From: Pedobacter arcticus A12
GTDB lineage: Bacteria; Bacteroidota; Bacteroidia; Sphingobacteriales; Sphingobacteriaceae
Direction: 5' to 3'
NCBI RefSeq assembly: GCF_000302595.1
Contig: NZ_JH947128.1
Span: 1-64,000, forward strand
DNA length: 64,000 nt
Shown here: piece by piece, positions 18,141 through 28,306 of the stretch
How the letters are laid out: every line of letters starts with the position of its first letter
How positions within the stretch are numbered: the stretch's first letter is position 1
Notes under the pieces: generated by a model
Told to the model about the DNA's origin: nothing
Seen by the model: only the letters and a program-made list of their open reading frames with translations
The model's database searches: none
Program-made: the position numbers and the translations under genes

Positions 18141-18464
18141 ATGATTGTAACAACAACAAATAACATTGAAGGAAAAAAAGTAGTTAAATACTTAGGAATC
18201 GTTTCTGGCGAAGCTATTATTGGCGCCAACTTTATCAAAGATTTTTTTGCAAGTGTGCGAGATATCGTGGGTGGCCGAGCAGGAAGTTATGAAGAGGGTT
18301 TGCGTGAAGCAAAAAACATTGCCATGGCAGAAATGCAAGATTATGCAGCGAGATTAGGCGCCAACGCTATTTTAGGAGTGGACTTAGATTATGAGACAAT
18401 GGGAAGTGCTGGCAGTATGTTGATGGTATCGGCAAGTGGCACTGCGGTTATTATTGAGAATTAA
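18141..18464 (+). CDS. YbjQ/UPF0145 family protein
   Basis: 107 residues matching the YbjQ (heavy-metal-binding-domain-like, UPF0145) family: [24 protein letters not shown] at the front, [14 protein letters not shown] in the middle, and [14 protein letters not shown] toward the end. The family forms a pentameric ring; a cellular role is not established. Length is typical. No operon partner. Confidence 0.9.
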   Translation: MIVTTTNNIEGKKVVKYLGIVSGEAIIGANFIKDFFASVRDIVGGRAGSYEEGLREAKNIAMAEMQDYAARLGANAILGVDLDYETMGSAGSMLMVSASGTAVIIEN

Positions 18465-18541
18465 ATTGTAAAAGACTATCTCGAATTTTATTAATTTATT
18501 TCAAAAAATATTTTCAAATTTGTTTTTAGAAAATCAAACCT

Positions 18542-18922
18542 ATGAAACCGAGACTGTTATTCCTTTTACCTTTACTATTTTTACTGGGCTGTGAAAAAGA
18601 CGATAAACCAGACATAGCAATTAAAGAAACTGTAAAAATGTACATTTTTGCAAGCACTGGTATTTATTTAACGGGGACTACCCCACCAATTTTAGAATTA
18701 TCGGGAACAAACATAGAAACCGTCAAAAATATAACAAGCGGCAGTCACATTTTAGAAGTTGAATATCCAAAAGGAGAAAAGCAGACGTTAACACTAAAAT
18801 CATCAAGACCTGATTTAGATGTTTTCCTTCAAGTTTCTAAAACCTTAAGTCATAATGTAACCGGTGACATAGTTGATCAATATGCAATGAAATCTCTTAC
18901 CGTTACATTTATCGCTGAATAA
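18542..18922 (+). CDS. Predicted lipoprotein, function unknown
   Basis: 126 residues with a signal peptide (PRLLFLLPLLFLLGC) and lipid-attachment Cys17, followed by EKDDKPD. The rest is beta-rich (KMYIFASTGIYLTG, HILEVEYPKGEKQTLTLKS) without a family I recognise. It converges on aspS with a shared perfect hairpin between them. Confidence 0.7.
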   Translation: MKPRLLFLLPLLFLLGCEKDDKPDIAIKETVKMYIFASTGIYLTGTTPPILELSGTNIETVKNITSGSHILEVEYPKGEKQTLTLKSSRPDLDVFLQVSKTLSHNVTGDIVDQYAMKSLTVTFIAE

Positions 18923-18931
18923 AAACTTAAT

Positions 18932-18970
18932 AAAAAGAGAGAGATTTTATTTCAAAATCTCTCTCTTTTT
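18932..18970. terminator. Bidirectional terminator, 17-bp perfect stem
   Basis: 18932-18948 pairs perfectly with 18954-18970 (AAAAAGAGAGAGATTTT and its complement) around ATTTC. The A and T ends let it stop transcription from both the lipoprotein gene and aspS. Confidence 0.9.
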
Positions 18971-20739
18971 TAAACCGTAGTTTCTATACTCAATTCCTTC
19001 TTCTGCTTATCATCGATTGTTGATGGAGAATCAATCATCACATCTCTGCCAGAGTTATTCTTAGGAAAAGCAATTACATCACGAATAGAATCCAGACCGG
19101 CAAAAATAGAAACCAATCTATCAAAACCGAAAGCAATACCACCATGAGGAGGTGCACCATATTCAAAAGCTTCTAATAAAAACCCGAATTGTTTCTGTGC
19201 TTCTTCTGGCGTAAAACCTAAGTGTTTGAACATGATAGACTGTAATTCTCTATCGTGGATACGTATGGAGCCGCCACCTATTTCTGTTCCGTTGATTACC
19301 AAATCGTAGGCATTTGCCCTTACTTCGCCTGGGTTGCTATCCAACATCGCGATATCTTCTGGCTTTGGTGATGTAAATGGGTGGTGCATTGCATGGTAAC
19401 GCTCACTTTCCTCATCCCACTCCAACAACGGAAAGTCTATAACCCAAAGCGGTGCAAATTTATTTTTATCGCGTAAGCCTAAGCGGTTACCCATTTCCAA
19501 ACGAAGCTCGTTCAATTGCTTGCGGGCTTTATCAGTTCCACCAGCCATAATTAAAACTAAATCACCTGGCTCGGTATTAAAAGCTACCGACCATTTTTGC
19601 AATTGTTCCTCGTTGTAGAATTTATCTACTGAAGATTTTAAAGTGCCATCTTCGTTATGGCGCATATAAATTAAACCTGTTGCACCAATTTGCGGACGTT
19701 TTACAAAATCTGTAAGTTCATCCAATTGCTTACGGGTATATGATGCAGCACCTTTTGCATTGATACCAACAACCAGTTCTGCGTTATCAAAAACTGGGAA
19801 CCCAAACCCACGCACTAGGTCTCCCTCTCCTTCGGAGAGGACTGGGGTGAGGCTTACAAACTTCATTTCAAAACGGATATCTGGCTTATCAGAACCGTAG
19901 AAACGCATCGCATCAGCATAATCCATTCGAGGAAAATCTTCAAACTCTAACCCTTTCACATTTTTAAACATGTGACGAGTTAAACCTTCGAACAAATTCA
20001 AAATATCTTCTTGCTCAATGAAAGCCATTTCACAATCTATCTGCGTAAACTCTGGCTGGCGATCCGCTCTTAAATCTTCATCTCTAAAACATTTTACAAT
20101 CTGAAAGTAACGGTCGAAACCGGAAACCATTAATAATTGTTTAAAGGTTTGTGGCGATTGTGGTAAAGCATAAAACTCACCCGGATTCATACGGCTAGGC
20201 ACTACAAAATCTCTTGCACCTTCTGGCGTTGATTTGATTAAAACCGGAGTTTCAACTTCTAAAAAGCCCTGAGCATCTAAATATTTACGGATTTCTTGCG
20301 CCATTTTATGACGAAGAATTAAATTATTACGAACAGGATTACGGCGCAAATCCAAATAGCGATATTTCATACGCAACTCTTCTCCCCCGTCGGTTTCATC
20401 CTCAATCATAAACGGAGGTAATTTCGCAACGTTTAAAATCTCCAGATCAGCAACTTTAATTTCTATTTCTCCGGTTGAAATTTTTGGGTTTTTGTTCGAG
20501 CGTTCAAGAACAGTTCCTTTTACTTTAATCACAAACTCGCGACCTAAATCTTTTACTTTTGAGCGTAGCGTAGCTTCGTCATCGGTATTAACTACCAATT
20601 GGGTTAAGCCGTAACGGTCTCTTACATCAATAAATGTGGTTCCACCTAAATCTCTTGATTTTTGTACCCAACCGCTCAATATAACTTCCTGACCTAGATT
20701 TTCGATGGTTAATTCACCGCAAGTATGTGTTCTGTGCAT
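18970..20739 (-). CDS. aspS: Aspartate--tRNA ligase with in-frame repeat insertion
   Basis: Charges tRNA-Asp with aspartate. 589 residues: N-terminal OB-fold anticodon domain, class II catalytic core with motif 2 ([16 protein letters not shown], near 218) and motif 3 (GIAFGFDRL, near 536), and the bacterial insertion domain between. Within the insertion domain, residues 296-307 ([12 protein letters not shown]) are encoded by a copy of the palindromic repeat at 19821-19854. It adds a short charged loop without breaking the frame. The enzyme must be functional, as it is essential and I see no second copy here. Confidence 0.97.
   Translation of the reverse strand: MHRTHTCGELTIENLGQEVILSGWVQKSRDLGGTTFIDVRDRYGLTQLVVNTDDEATLRSKVKDLGREFVIKVKGTVLERSNKNPKISTGEIEIKVADLEILNVAKLPPFMIEDETDGGEELRMKYRYLDLRRNPVRNNLILRHKMAQEIRKYLDAQGFLEVETPVLIKSTPEGARDFVVPSRMNPGEFYALPQSPQTFKQLLMVSGFDRYFQIVKCFRDEDLRADRQPEFTQIDCEMAFIEQEDILNLFEGLTRHMFKNVKGLEFEDFPRMDYADAMRFYGSDKPDIRFEMKFVSLTPVLSEGEGDLVRGFGFPVFDNAELVVGINAKGAASYTRKQLDELTDFVKRPQIGATGLIYMRHNEDGTLKSSVDKFYNEEQLQKWSVAFNTEPGDLVLIMAGGTDKARKQLNELRLEMGNRLGLRDKNKFAPLWVIDFPLLEWDEESERYHAMHHPFTSPKPEDIAMLDSNPGEVRANAYDLVINGTEIGGGSIRIHDRELQSIMFKHLGFTPEEAQKQFGFLLEAFEYGAPPHGGIAFGFDRLVSIFAGLDSIRDVIAFPKNNSGRDVMIDSPSTIDDKQKKELSIETTV
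19821..19854 (-). repeat. Palindromic element copy A, in frame in aspS
   Basis: On the minus strand: arm AGCCTCACCCCAG, then core CCTCTCC-GAA-GGAGAGG. It is read in the aspS frame as [11 protein letters not shown]. Same family as copies B-E. Confidence 0.9.
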
Positions 20740-20917
20740 GATGTTGCTTTTTGTAATAAATATTACGTTTTGTAATAATCTGCGAATATAAGGTAAATAT
20801 ATTTTTATTTGAATTAGTCATCAGTGGATTTACGAGATAAAACCAGTTCATCTACTTGCAGAACTAAACGGACAAAATTTTAATGAAAAATTGCTTTCTT
20901 TGAATGAATTATAAATT

Positions 20918-20943
20918 AAACACCAGATTAGCATCTGGTGTTT
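20918..20943 (-). terminator. Terminator after rbfA
   Basis: AAACACCAGAT (20918-20928) pairs perfectly with ATCTGGTGTTT (20933-20943) around TAGC. The remainder of the 20740-21093 gap shows no gene or other structure on either strand. Confidence 0.75.
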
Positions 20944-21093
20944 TAGACAGGCAGACCTTCCATATCCGTCATCAACTGAAAATTGAACTAAAAAGGTTTT
21001 TGGGTTTGCGGATCAAAATCACCACTCGGATAAAATTCAGGTTAAAGGTAAATTAATAGTCGATGGGCCAAACCAGCACTCACCGTTCAAAAA

Positions 21094-21462
21094 TCACTCT
21101 TCAGATGAATCTTCACTTTTTTGAATTCCACTAAAAACCTTGTCCATACGCTCAACATATTCGTTGGTATCATCTACAAAAAAATCAAGTTGCGGAACAC
21201 TCTTAACTTGATCCTTAATACGCTTCCCAAGGGTATATCTAATCTCAGCAGTTTTTTCTCTGATGGTTCTGATAGCTGTATCGGTATCCTCTGCATTAAA
21301 AAAGCTTAGAAAAACCCTTACTACTCCTAAATCTGGCGTTGCTCTCACTTTGGTAACAGTAATCATCACGTTAGGTAAAAAGGTATTTCCTTCCCGTTGA
21401 AAAATCTCTCCCAAATCTTTCTGTATCACTCTCGCAAATTTCTGCTGTCTTTTTGATTCCAT
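21094..21462 (-). CDS. rbfA: 30S ribosome-binding factor RbfA
   Basis: 122 residues, usual length. RbfA binds the 16S rRNA 5' helix region and helps late maturation of the small subunit. N-terminal SKRQQKFARVIQKDLGEIF and then VTVTKVRATPDLGVVRVF-like and PQLDFFVDDTNEY segments are family hallmarks. It lies 86 bases downstream of hflX on the same strand. The gap is filled by a hairpin repeat, so whether the two share a transcript is unclear. The acidic C-terminal end (EDSSEE) is normal. Confidence 0.93.
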   Translation of the reverse strand: MESKRQQKFARVIQKDLGEIFQREGNTFLPNVMITVTKVRATPDLGVVRVFLSFFNAEDTDTAIRTIREKTAEIRYTLGKRIKDQVKSVPQLDFFVDDTNEYVERMDKVFSGIQKSEDSSEE

Positions 21463-21488
21463 TTTTTTGAAGTTAAAAGTAGAAAGTT

Positions 21489-21539
21489 AAAAGTAGAAAG
21501 TTTAATCTGCTTACTGGCAATTTTAAACTTTCTACTTTT
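21489..21539. repeat. 17-bp hairpin of the AAAGT repeat family
   Basis: 21489-21505 (AAAAGTAGAAAGTTTAA) pairs perfectly with 21523-21539 around a 17-base loop. It is preceded by another AAAAGTAGAAAGTT unit at about 21474. Same simple motif as in the repeats near argD, argC and odhB. Confidence 0.7.
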
Positions 21540-21547
21540 CACTTTCT

Positions 21548-22750
21548 TTAATATAAAAAATTATTAAAAGGATAAATCTTCTGGTTTACGGTTTTTACAC
21601 TTTCGTAAATACGGTTGCGTAATTCTTCTACGTTCTCCTTTTCTGTAGCTGATATAAATATGGCGGGGCTGTTATGTTTAGCCATCCAACTGTTTTTAAA
21701 ATCTGCCAAAGTCATTTTAGGTTTTTCTTCATTTTCAACCTCCCAATCTTGTCCAGCTTCCGCCTCGTGGTAGTTATCTATTTTATTGAAAACAGTAATC
21801 ATTTCCTTATCAATAGCACCTAACTCTTTTAAAGTTTCGTTTACTGTACGGATCTGATCTTCAAAACTTGGGTGAGATATATCTACCACGTGAATTAAAA
21901 TATCAGCCTCGCGTACTTCATCTAAAGTAGATTTAAAACACTCTACCAAATGGTGAGGCAGTTTTCTGATAAACCCTACCGTATCCGAAAGTAAAAAAGG
22001 CACATTATCCAGAACGACTTTTCTAACGGTTGTGTCTAATGTTGCGAACAGTTTATTTTCGGCAAAAACATCTGACTTCGAAAGCATATTCATAATGGTA
22101 GACTTGCCCACGTTGGTATAGCCAACCAAAGCTGCCCTAACCAGTTCTTTACGGTTTTTACGTTGGGTTTCGTTTTGCCTGTCAATTAGTGATAACCTTT
22201 CCTTAAGTACAGAAATCTTTTCCTTAATCATCCGCCTATCACTTTCAATTTGCGTTTCCCCTGGCCCACGCATTCCAATACCACCTTTTTGGCGTTCTAA
22301 GTGTGTCCACATCCGCGTTAAGCGAGGCAATAAATATTGTAATTGCGCTAATTCTACCTGTGTTTTAGCTTGTGCAGATTGTGCTCTACTTGCAAAAATA
22401 TCTAAAATCAGATTGCTTCTATCAAGCACCTTAACATTTAACTCCTTCTCAATATTCCGCAATTGCATCGGCGAAAGCTCATCGTCAAAAACAACAATGT
22501 CTATCTCCTCAGCTTTAACATAATCACGAATTTCTTCTAGCTTTCCGGTACCTACAAAGGTTGCTCTTTCTGGACGCAACATTTTCTGTGTAAACCGTTT
22601 TTCGGTAACACCACCAGCTGTTTCTACTAAAAAAGCAAGCTCGTCCAAGTATTCTTTCTCTTGCTCCTCTGTTTGGTTAGCAGTTATTAAACCCACTAAA
22701 ACCACCCGTTCGGCTTTAGCTTCTGTATCGTAAAATTTCTTTTTTGGCAT
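21548..22750 (-). CDS. hflX: GTPase HflX
   Basis: A 400-residue ribosome-associated GTPase that splits stalled or heat-damaged ribosomes. N-terminal HflX domain (FVGTGKLEEIRDYV; DDELSPMQLRNIE), the glycine-rich helical linker GGIGMRGPGETQIE, then a G domain with P-loop GYTNVGKST near 210, DTVGFIRKLPHHLVECF (switch II), and NKID. The frame and start are typical. It is the upstream gene of hflX-rbfA on the minus strand. Confidence 0.96.
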   Translation of the reverse strand: MPKKKFYDTEAKAERVVLVGLITANQTEEQEKEYLDELAFLVETAGGVTEKRFTQKMLRPERATFVGTGKLEEIRDYVKAEEIDIVVFDDELSPMQLRNIEKELNVKVLDRSNLILDIFASRAQSAQAKTQVELAQLQYLLPRLTRMWTHLERQKGGIGMRGPGETQIESDRRMIKEKISVLKERLSLIDRQNETQRKNRKELVRAALVGYTNVGKSTIMNMLSKSDVFAENKLFATLDTTVRKVVLDNVPFLLSDTVGFIRKLPHHLVECFKSTLDEVREADILIHVVDISHPSFEDQIRTVNETLKELGAIDKEMITVFNKIDNYHEAEAGQDWEVENEEKPKMTLADFKNSWMAKHNSPAIFISATEKENVEELRNRIYESVKTVNQKIYPFNNFLY

Positions 22751-22870
22751 TTATTCCCTTTCTATTGGCAAAGATACAATATGCTTGCCAATTGTTGGAT
22801 AAACTATCGCAATATAAACAAGTAAGCCAACACAAAATCACAAACATTTTATTGCCCAACTTGTTAAGTT

Positions 22871-23053
22871 ATGAAACAACAAAAACATCTTATTACAGTG
22901 CAAAACAAAAATGGGAAACCAATTGCTAAAAATAACTTACCTACAAAAATATGCCTGAGCTGTAAAAAAGCATTTGGCTGGCGCAAAAAATGGAAAAATT
23001 GTTGGAATGACGTAAAATATTGCAGTAAGCATTGCCAAAACATTAAATATTAA
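22871..23053 (+). CDS. DUF2256 family zinc-ribbon-like small protein
   Basis: 60 residues. Two cysteine pairs (CLSC, and YCSKHC) frame a Trp/Lys-rich block (WRKKWKNCWNDVKYC), the DUF2256 signature. Members are commonly found beside photolyase/cryptochrome genes, as here: the cryptochrome DASH gene starts 44 bases after this stop. The function is not established; zinc binding is inferred from the cysteines. Confidence 0.88.
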   Translation: MKQQKHLITVQNKNGKPIAKNNLPTKICLSCKKAFGWRKKWKNCWNDVKYCSKHCQNIKY

Positions 23054-23096
23054 GCAATATTGCATAAAACACCCTTTTTGTTAATTTTTGTAGAGA

Positions 23097-24395
23097 ATGA
23101 GCGGAAAAACAATACTTGTATGGTTTAGAAATGATTTGCGAATCCACGATAATGAGATCTTATGGGAAGCCACGCAAAAAGCATCAACCATAGTCCCTGT
23201 TTATTGTTTAGACCCTCGCTATTTTACCCAAACCAGTTTTGGAACACAAAAAACCGGAAATTTTAGGGCGCAATTTCTATTGGAAAGTCTTGCCGATTTA
23301 AAAAGCTCTTTACAGCAATTAGGTGGCGATTTATTAATTGTAAAAGGCTTACCTGGCGAAATATTACCAGAAATATGCAAAAAGTATAATGTTGACGAAG
23401 TTTATCACCATCGCGAAGTAGCATCAGAAGAAACTGCTATCTCTTCTGACGTAGAAGATACACTTTGGAAAATGCAACTCAATCTAAAGCATTTTATTGG
23501 TCATACCATGCACCATAAAGAAGACTTGCCTTTCCCAATCAAAGACATCCCGGACGTGTTTACAAAATTCCGTAAAAAGGTAGAACGCGAAGCCGAGATA
23601 CGGCCATCTTTTGATACGCCTACACAAATTAATGTCCCAAAAAATCTTGAACAAAGTAACATCCCTACACTGGATGACCTAGGTTTAGTTCATTCAACAG
23701 TAGACAACAGACAGGTTTTAAACTTTAAAGGCGGCGAAACTGAAGGCTTAAAAAGATTAAAGCATTATTTATGGGATACTGATTCACTTAAAACCTATAA
23801 AAAAACCAGAAACGGTTTATTAGGTGCTGATTATAGTTCTAAGTTTTCTCCTTGGTTGGCTGCAGGTTGCTTATCCCCGCGGGCTATTTATTGGGAGGTA
23901 AAACAATACGAAAAAGAACGTGGCGCAAACGACTCTACCTATTGGTTGATTTTTGAATTGCTCTGGCGAGACTATTTTCGGTTTATGTTTAAAAAACATG
24001 GCACCAGTTATTTTGTTGAGGAAGGTTTCAAAGGTAAGTCTCAAGAATATGCAGACAACCAAATCTTGCTTTTTGAGAATTGGAAAAATGCAAAAACGGG
24101 AATCCCTTTTGTTGATGCTAATATGAAAGAGTTGAATCTTACTGGCTTCATGAGCAACCGCGGACGCCAAAACGTGGCATCGTACTTAGTGAATGATTTA
24201 AAAGTGAACTGGACTTGGGGTGCTGCATATTTTGAAGAAAAGCTGATTGATTACAGTCCTGCAAGCAATTGGGGAAACTGGGCCTACATTGCAGGTGTTG
24301 GAAATGACCCACGAGACAACAGGTATTTTAATATTGAAAAACAGGCTAGCGAATACGACCCCAAGGGAGAGTATGTTGATTTTTGGCTGAAGTAA
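23097..24395 (+). CDS. Cryptochrome DASH / photolyase family protein
   Basis: 432 residues. N-terminal photolyase antenna domain (ILVWFRNDLRIHDNEIL) and C-terminal FAD domain (FSPWLAAGCLSPRAIYWEV; LLWRDYFRFM; FMSNRGRQNVASYLVNDL; WGNWAYIAGVGNDPRDNRYF). The last block and overall layout are those of cryptochrome DASH, which binds FAD and an antenna folate and repairs pyrimidine dimers in single-stranded or loop DNA. It is followed 87 bases later by a B12-type MerR regulator and preceded by DUF2256, so the three look like a light-response unit. Confidence 0.93.
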   Translation: MSGKTILVWFRNDLRIHDNEILWEATQKASTIVPVYCLDPRYFTQTSFGTQKTGNFRAQFLLESLADLKSSLQQLGGDLLIVKGLPGEILPEICKKYNVDEVYHHREVASEETAISSDVEDTLWKMQLNLKHFIGHTMHHKEDLPFPIKDIPDVFTKFRKKVEREAEIRPSFDTPTQINVPKNLEQSNIPTLDDLGLVHSTVDNRQVLNFKGGETEGLKRLKHYLWDTDSLKTYKKTRNGLLGADYSSKFSPWLAAGCLSPRAIYWEVKQYEKERGANDSTYWLIFELLWRDYFRFMFKKHGTSYFVEEGFKGKSQEYADNQILLFENWKNAKTGIPFVDANMKELNLTGFMSNRGRQNVASYLVNDLKVNWTWGAAYFEEKLIDYSPASNWGNWAYIAGVGNDPRDNRYFNIEKQASEYDPKGEYVDFWLK

Positions 24396-24439
24396 TACGG
24401 TTAAAATAAATCGCTTTTTTTAAAAAACAAACGCCTCCC

Positions 24440-24447
24440 TATCTTTG
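24440..24447 (+). promoter_or_regulatory. -7 box TATCTTTG of the B12 MerR regulator
   Basis: A perfect TAnnTTTG, 35 bases before the TTG start at 24483. It suggests the regulator has its own promoter rather than only read-through from the cryptochrome. Confidence 0.45.
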
Positions 24448-24482
24448 TTAACAAAGCATAAAACATAAAATAGCAAAGACTT

Positions 24483-25367
24483 TTGAAACATTTTTCCATT
24501 AGTGATATTGAAGGTTTAACCGGAATTAAAGCCCATACCATTAGGATTTGGGAACAGCGTTATGATCTTTTTCGCCCTAAAAGAACCAATACCAATATCC
24601 GTTATTATGATGATAACGATTTGTGCCTCTTTTTAAATATTGCAACATTAAACGAAAACGGTTACAAAATCAGTAAAATTTCTAAAATGAATACTGATGA
24701 AATTGTGGATACCGTGAAAAATCTACAAGGCGATATCCAAAATGTTTCGTCGCAATCTCAGGCGCTTTGCAACGCTATGATTAAAATGGACGAGCGTGAA
24801 TTCGAGGAGGTTTTAGACGACTGTATCATTAAGCTTGGACTAGAGGAAACCATGACCGAGATTCTGTTTCCTTTTTTATGTAAAGTTGGCGAAATGTGGC
24901 AGGTTGGAACTATAAATCCTGCACATGAACACTTTGCCACCCATAAAATAGCGCAGAAAATTATTGAGGCAACTTACGCTATTAAAATAAATCCAAAACC
25001 CGATGCCAAGAAGTTTGTATTATTTTTACCTCCTTTAGAACAACACGAACTGGGTTTGCTTTTCGCACAATTTTTGTTGCGAAAGTATGGTCACCATTGC
25101 TTATACCTCGGTCAAAACTTACCGTTTGAAACATTGGCACAAGTGATCAGTTATTACGAACCGGATTTTGCATTTACCGTTTTAACAACTGCGCTTTCTA
25201 ACGTTAATGTTGAAAACACCTTAGAAAACTTAAAAAAGGCCACTCCTAACGTTAAGCTAATTATAACTGGAAATCTTGTTGCAAATCTCAACTACCAAAA
25301 CACAGATCTTCTCCTGCTTATTAAAAGTATCACTTCTTTTACAACGTTCTTAAGCGATAATTTGTAA
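24483..25367 (+). CDS. MerR-family regulator with B12-binding domain (CarH/LitR-like)
   Basis: 294 residues. An N-terminal winged-helix MerR domain (FSISDIEGLTGIKAHTIRIW) is followed by a helical domain and a Rossmann cobalamin-binding domain. The light-sensor motif W-x9-EH is present (W in GEMWQVG, EH in PAHEHFAT), and the EQHELG box matches the family cobalamin-ligand His site. In CarH, adenosylcobalamin holds a DNA-bound tetramer in the dark, and light breaks it to relieve repression. By analogy this protein probably controls the adjacent cryptochrome operon, itself, or both. The start is TTG, because the family N-terminus begins exactly there. Confidence 0.88.
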   Translation: MKHFSISDIEGLTGIKAHTIRIWEQRYDLFRPKRTNTNIRYYDDNDLCLFLNIATLNENGYKISKISKMNTDEIVDTVKNLQGDIQNVSSQSQALCNAMIKMDEREFEEVLDDCIIKLGLEETMTEILFPFLCKVGEMWQVGTINPAHEHFATHKIAQKIIEATYAIKINPKPDAKKFVLFLPPLEQHELGLLFAQFLLRKYGHHCLYLGQNLPFETLAQVISYYEPDFAFTVLTTALSNVNVENTLENLKKATPNVKLIITGNLVANLNYQNTDLLLLIKSITSFTTFLSDNL

Positions 25368-25448
25368 AAACCTTCGGTTTGTTATGAATAGCCAATTTTA
25401 AGGCTTATTTTAATGGTATTATATTAGTGCTTTACGAAGCTATTTATT

Positions 25449-25456
25449 TACTTTTG
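25449..25456 (+). promoter_or_regulatory. -7 box TACTTTTG of odhA-odhB
   Basis: A perfect TAnnTTTG, 24 bases before the odhA ATG. The -33 element is not clear. Confidence 0.45.
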
Positions 25457-25480
25457 CAAACGAACCATATTAAATTTTAG

Positions 25481-28282
25481 ATGGATACTTTATCTTATCT
25501 CAGCAACGCAGATTCAGCCTATATTGATTCTTTATATCAATCGTACAAAGAAGATCCTCAGTCAGTAGATTTCGGGTGGCAGAAATTTTTTGAAGGTTTT
25601 GATTTCGGACAACAGTCTGAAACTGAAACTACGGAAACAACAGCAGATGGTTCTCCACCGGCTCATGTTTTAAAAGAAATTAATGTGCTTAACATGATTT
25701 ACGGTTACCGTAGTCGTGGGCACCTTTTTACCAAAACAAATCCTGTTAGAGAAAGAAGAAAATATTTTCCTGGGAAAGACCTAGAAACTTTTGGATTAGC
25801 ACAAACAGATCTTGAAACTGTATTTAACGCAGGTGTTGAGGTAGGCTTAGGCCCATCTAAATTGAAAGACATTTACCAATTACTGGAAGACACTTACAGC
25901 CAGTCAATTGGTATCGAATATACTTACATGCGTAACCCTATCAAACTAAAATGGTTTGAGGAGCGTATGGAAAAAACCAGAAACAAGCCTGATTTTAATG
26001 TAGAAACTAAGAAGAGAATTCTTAATAAGCTAAACCAAGCGGTTGCTTTTGAAAGCTTTTTGGGGACTAAGTTTTTGGGTCAGAAAAGATTCTCACTTGA
26101 AGGTGCAGAAGCATTAATCCCAGCTTTAGATTCTGTAATTGAAAAAGGTGCAGATTTAGGAATAGAGGAATTTGTTATTGGAATGGCACACCGTGGAAGG
26201 TTAAATGTTTTAACCAACATTATGGGCAAAACCTATAAAGATGTGTTTTCTGAATTTGAAGGAAAATACAACAAAGACCTTCCTTTTGGTGGAGACGTTA
26301 AATACCATTTAGGATTTTCATCTGATGTTGAAACTTCTTCATCAAAAAAGGTACACTTGAGTCTTTGCCCAAATCCATCGCATTTAGAAACAGTTGCTGC
26401 CGTTGTTGAAGGTATCACCCGTTCTAAAATGGATTTAAAATACCAGAGCGACTACAAACGTATTGCCCCAATTCTTTTACACGGCGATGCCTCTGTTGCT
26501 GGACAAGGTTTGGTTTACGAAGTTTTACAGATGTCTAAATTAGATGCCTACAAAACCGGCGGGACTATCCATTTGGTAATTAACAACCAAGTTGGTTTCA
26601 CCACCAACTATAAAGATGCTCGCTCATCAACCTATTGTACAGATATTGCAAAAGTTACACTTTCTCCAGTTTTCCATGTAAATGGCGACGATGTTGAATC
26701 TGTAGTATATGCCATTAATATGGCGATGGAATACCGTCAGCGTTTCCATAATGATGTGTTTATTGATATTTTATGTTACCGTAGGTATGGACATAACGAG
26801 GCTGATGAACCGCGTTTTACCCAACCGTTGCTTTACAAAATCATAGAAAAACACCCTAACCCCAGAGAAATCTATGTGGAGAAATTGCTTTCTTCTGGTG
26901 CGGTAGATATTAAGTTGGCAAAGCAGATGGAGAAGGAATTTAAAGACCTGCTTCAAGAGCGTTTGAACGAATCTAAAGAAGACCCAGGTGCACCAACAAA
27001 CCCAGCTTTCTCTGGTGCTTGGAGTAAAATGAGGTTTTCTAAACAAGAGGATTTTGAAACATCTCCAGAGACCGGCGTTAGCAAAAAAGTTTTTCTCGAA
27101 ATCTCTAAAAGCATATCTCAGTTACCTAAGGATAAAAAATTCTTGGGCAAAATAGAGCGTCTTTTTGGCGAGCGTTTAAAAATGGCTACCGAAACTCATG
27201 TCTTTGACTGGGCTATGGGCGAATTAATGGCCTATGCAACTTTAGTTAACGAGGGCATAAGAGTAAGAATGAGCGGACAGGATGTAGAGCGTGGAACTTT
27301 CTCTCACAGGCATGCCGTGGTTAAAATGGAAGACTCTGAAGAGGAATACACGCCTATTGAGCATGTCTCCGCAACACAAGCGCCTTTCGAGATTTACAAC
27401 TCACACCTTTCCGAATACGGTGTTTTAGGTTTTGAGTATGGTTATGCCATGGCAAACCCTAACGCTTTAACCATTTGGGAAGCACAATTTGGAGATTTCT
27501 TCAACGGTGCCCAAATTATTTTTGACCAATATATTTCCTCTGCCGAAACTAAATGGCAAAGAGCAAATGGTTTAGTCCTATTACTGCCCCACGGTTATGA
27601 AGGACAAGGTCCAGAACACTCTTCTGCAAGGATTGAGCGTTTCTTAGAACTTTGTGCCGAATATAACATACAGGTAATCAACTGTACTACACCAGCTCAG
27701 TTTTTCCATGCATTACGCCGTCAGTTAAAAAGAGATATCCGTAAGCCATTGATCAACTTCTCGCCAAAAAGCTTATTAAGATTTCCAAAATGTGTATCGC
27801 CTTTAACTGATTTTACTGATGGAAAATTCCAAGAAGTAATTGATGATAAAAATGCTAAGGCAGATAAAGTAGAAAGAGTATTAATTTGCTCTGGTAAAAT
27901 TTACTACGATCTTTTGGAAGAGCAAGAAAAAGATAAACGCAACGATGTTGCAGTAGTAAGGTTAGAGCAAATGTACCCTACGCCTTACAAACAATTAGAT
28001 GCAATTAAAGCTAAATACAATAAGGCAAAATTTATTTGGGTACAGGAAGAACCAGAAAACATGGGACCTTGGCCGTTTATTTGCCGTATTTTCAGAAAGT
28101 CTGATTTTAATTTTGAGGTAATCTCTAGAAAGCCTGCAAGTAGCCCTGCAACCGGATTTGCTAAACAACATTTGGCAGAACAAGCTGCGATTGTTGCAAA
28201 GGCTTTTAATTTAGAAAACGTAGAACAAGTAAAAGAAATAGTTAAAAAAACCTCTAAAGCCAAAACAGCTAAGGTAGATTAG
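25481..28282 (+). CDS. odhA: 2-oxoglutarate dehydrogenase E1 component
   Basis: 933 residues, normal for the homodimeric E1 of the 2-oxoglutarate dehydrogenase complex, which decarboxylates 2-oxoglutarate with thiamine diphosphate in the citric acid cycle. Visible: N-terminal E2-interaction segment (LSNADSAYIDSLYQSYKEDP), GMAHRGRLNVLTNI, LHGDASVAGQGLVYE, the cofactor region around HVNGDDVESV, and the C-terminal LPHGYEGQGPEHSSAR. It is followed 24 bases later by odhB, so they form an operon. The E3 gene is not adjacent. Confidence 0.97.
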   Translation: MDTLSYLSNADSAYIDSLYQSYKEDPQSVDFGWQKFFEGFDFGQQSETETTETTADGSPPAHVLKEINVLNMIYGYRSRGHLFTKTNPVRERRKYFPGKDLETFGLAQTDLETVFNAGVEVGLGPSKLKDIYQLLEDTYSQSIGIEYTYMRNPIKLKWFEERMEKTRNKPDFNVETKKRILNKLNQAVAFESFLGTKFLGQKRFSLEGAEALIPALDSVIEKGADLGIEEFVIGMAHRGRLNVLTNIMGKTYKDVFSEFEGKYNKDLPFGGDVKYHLGFSSDVETSSSKKVHLSLCPNPSHLETVAAVVEGITRSKMDLKYQSDYKRIAPILLHGDASVAGQGLVYEVLQMSKLDAYKTGGTIHLVINNQVGFTTNYKDARSSTYCTDIAKVTLSPVFHVNGDDVESVVYAINMAMEYRQRFHNDVFIDILCYRRYGHNEADEPRFTQPLLYKIIEKHPNPREIYVEKLLSSGAVDIKLAKQMEKEFKDLLQERLNESKEDPGAPTNPAFSGAWSKMRFSKQEDFETSPETGVSKKVFLEISKSISQLPKDKKFLGKIERLFGERLKMATETHVFDWAMGELMAYATLVNEGIRVRMSGQDVERGTFSHRHAVVKMEDSEEEYTPIEHVSATQAPFEIYNSHLSEYGVLGFEYGYAMANPNALTIWEAQFGDFFNGAQIIFDQYISSAETKWQRANGLVLLLPHGYEGQGPEHSSARIERFLELCAEYNIQVINCTTPAQFFHALRRQLKRDIRKPLINFSPKSLLRFPKCVSPLTDFTDGKFQEVIDDKNAKADKVERVLICSGKIYYDLLEEQEKDKRNDVAVVRLEQMYPTPYKQLDAIKAKYNKAKFIWVQEEPENMGPWPFICRIFRKSDFNFEVISRKPASSPATGFAKQHLAEQAAIVAKAFNLENVEQVKEIVKKTSKAKTAKVD

Positions 28283-28306
28283 TGACGAGGTTATATTAAA
28301 GAAATT

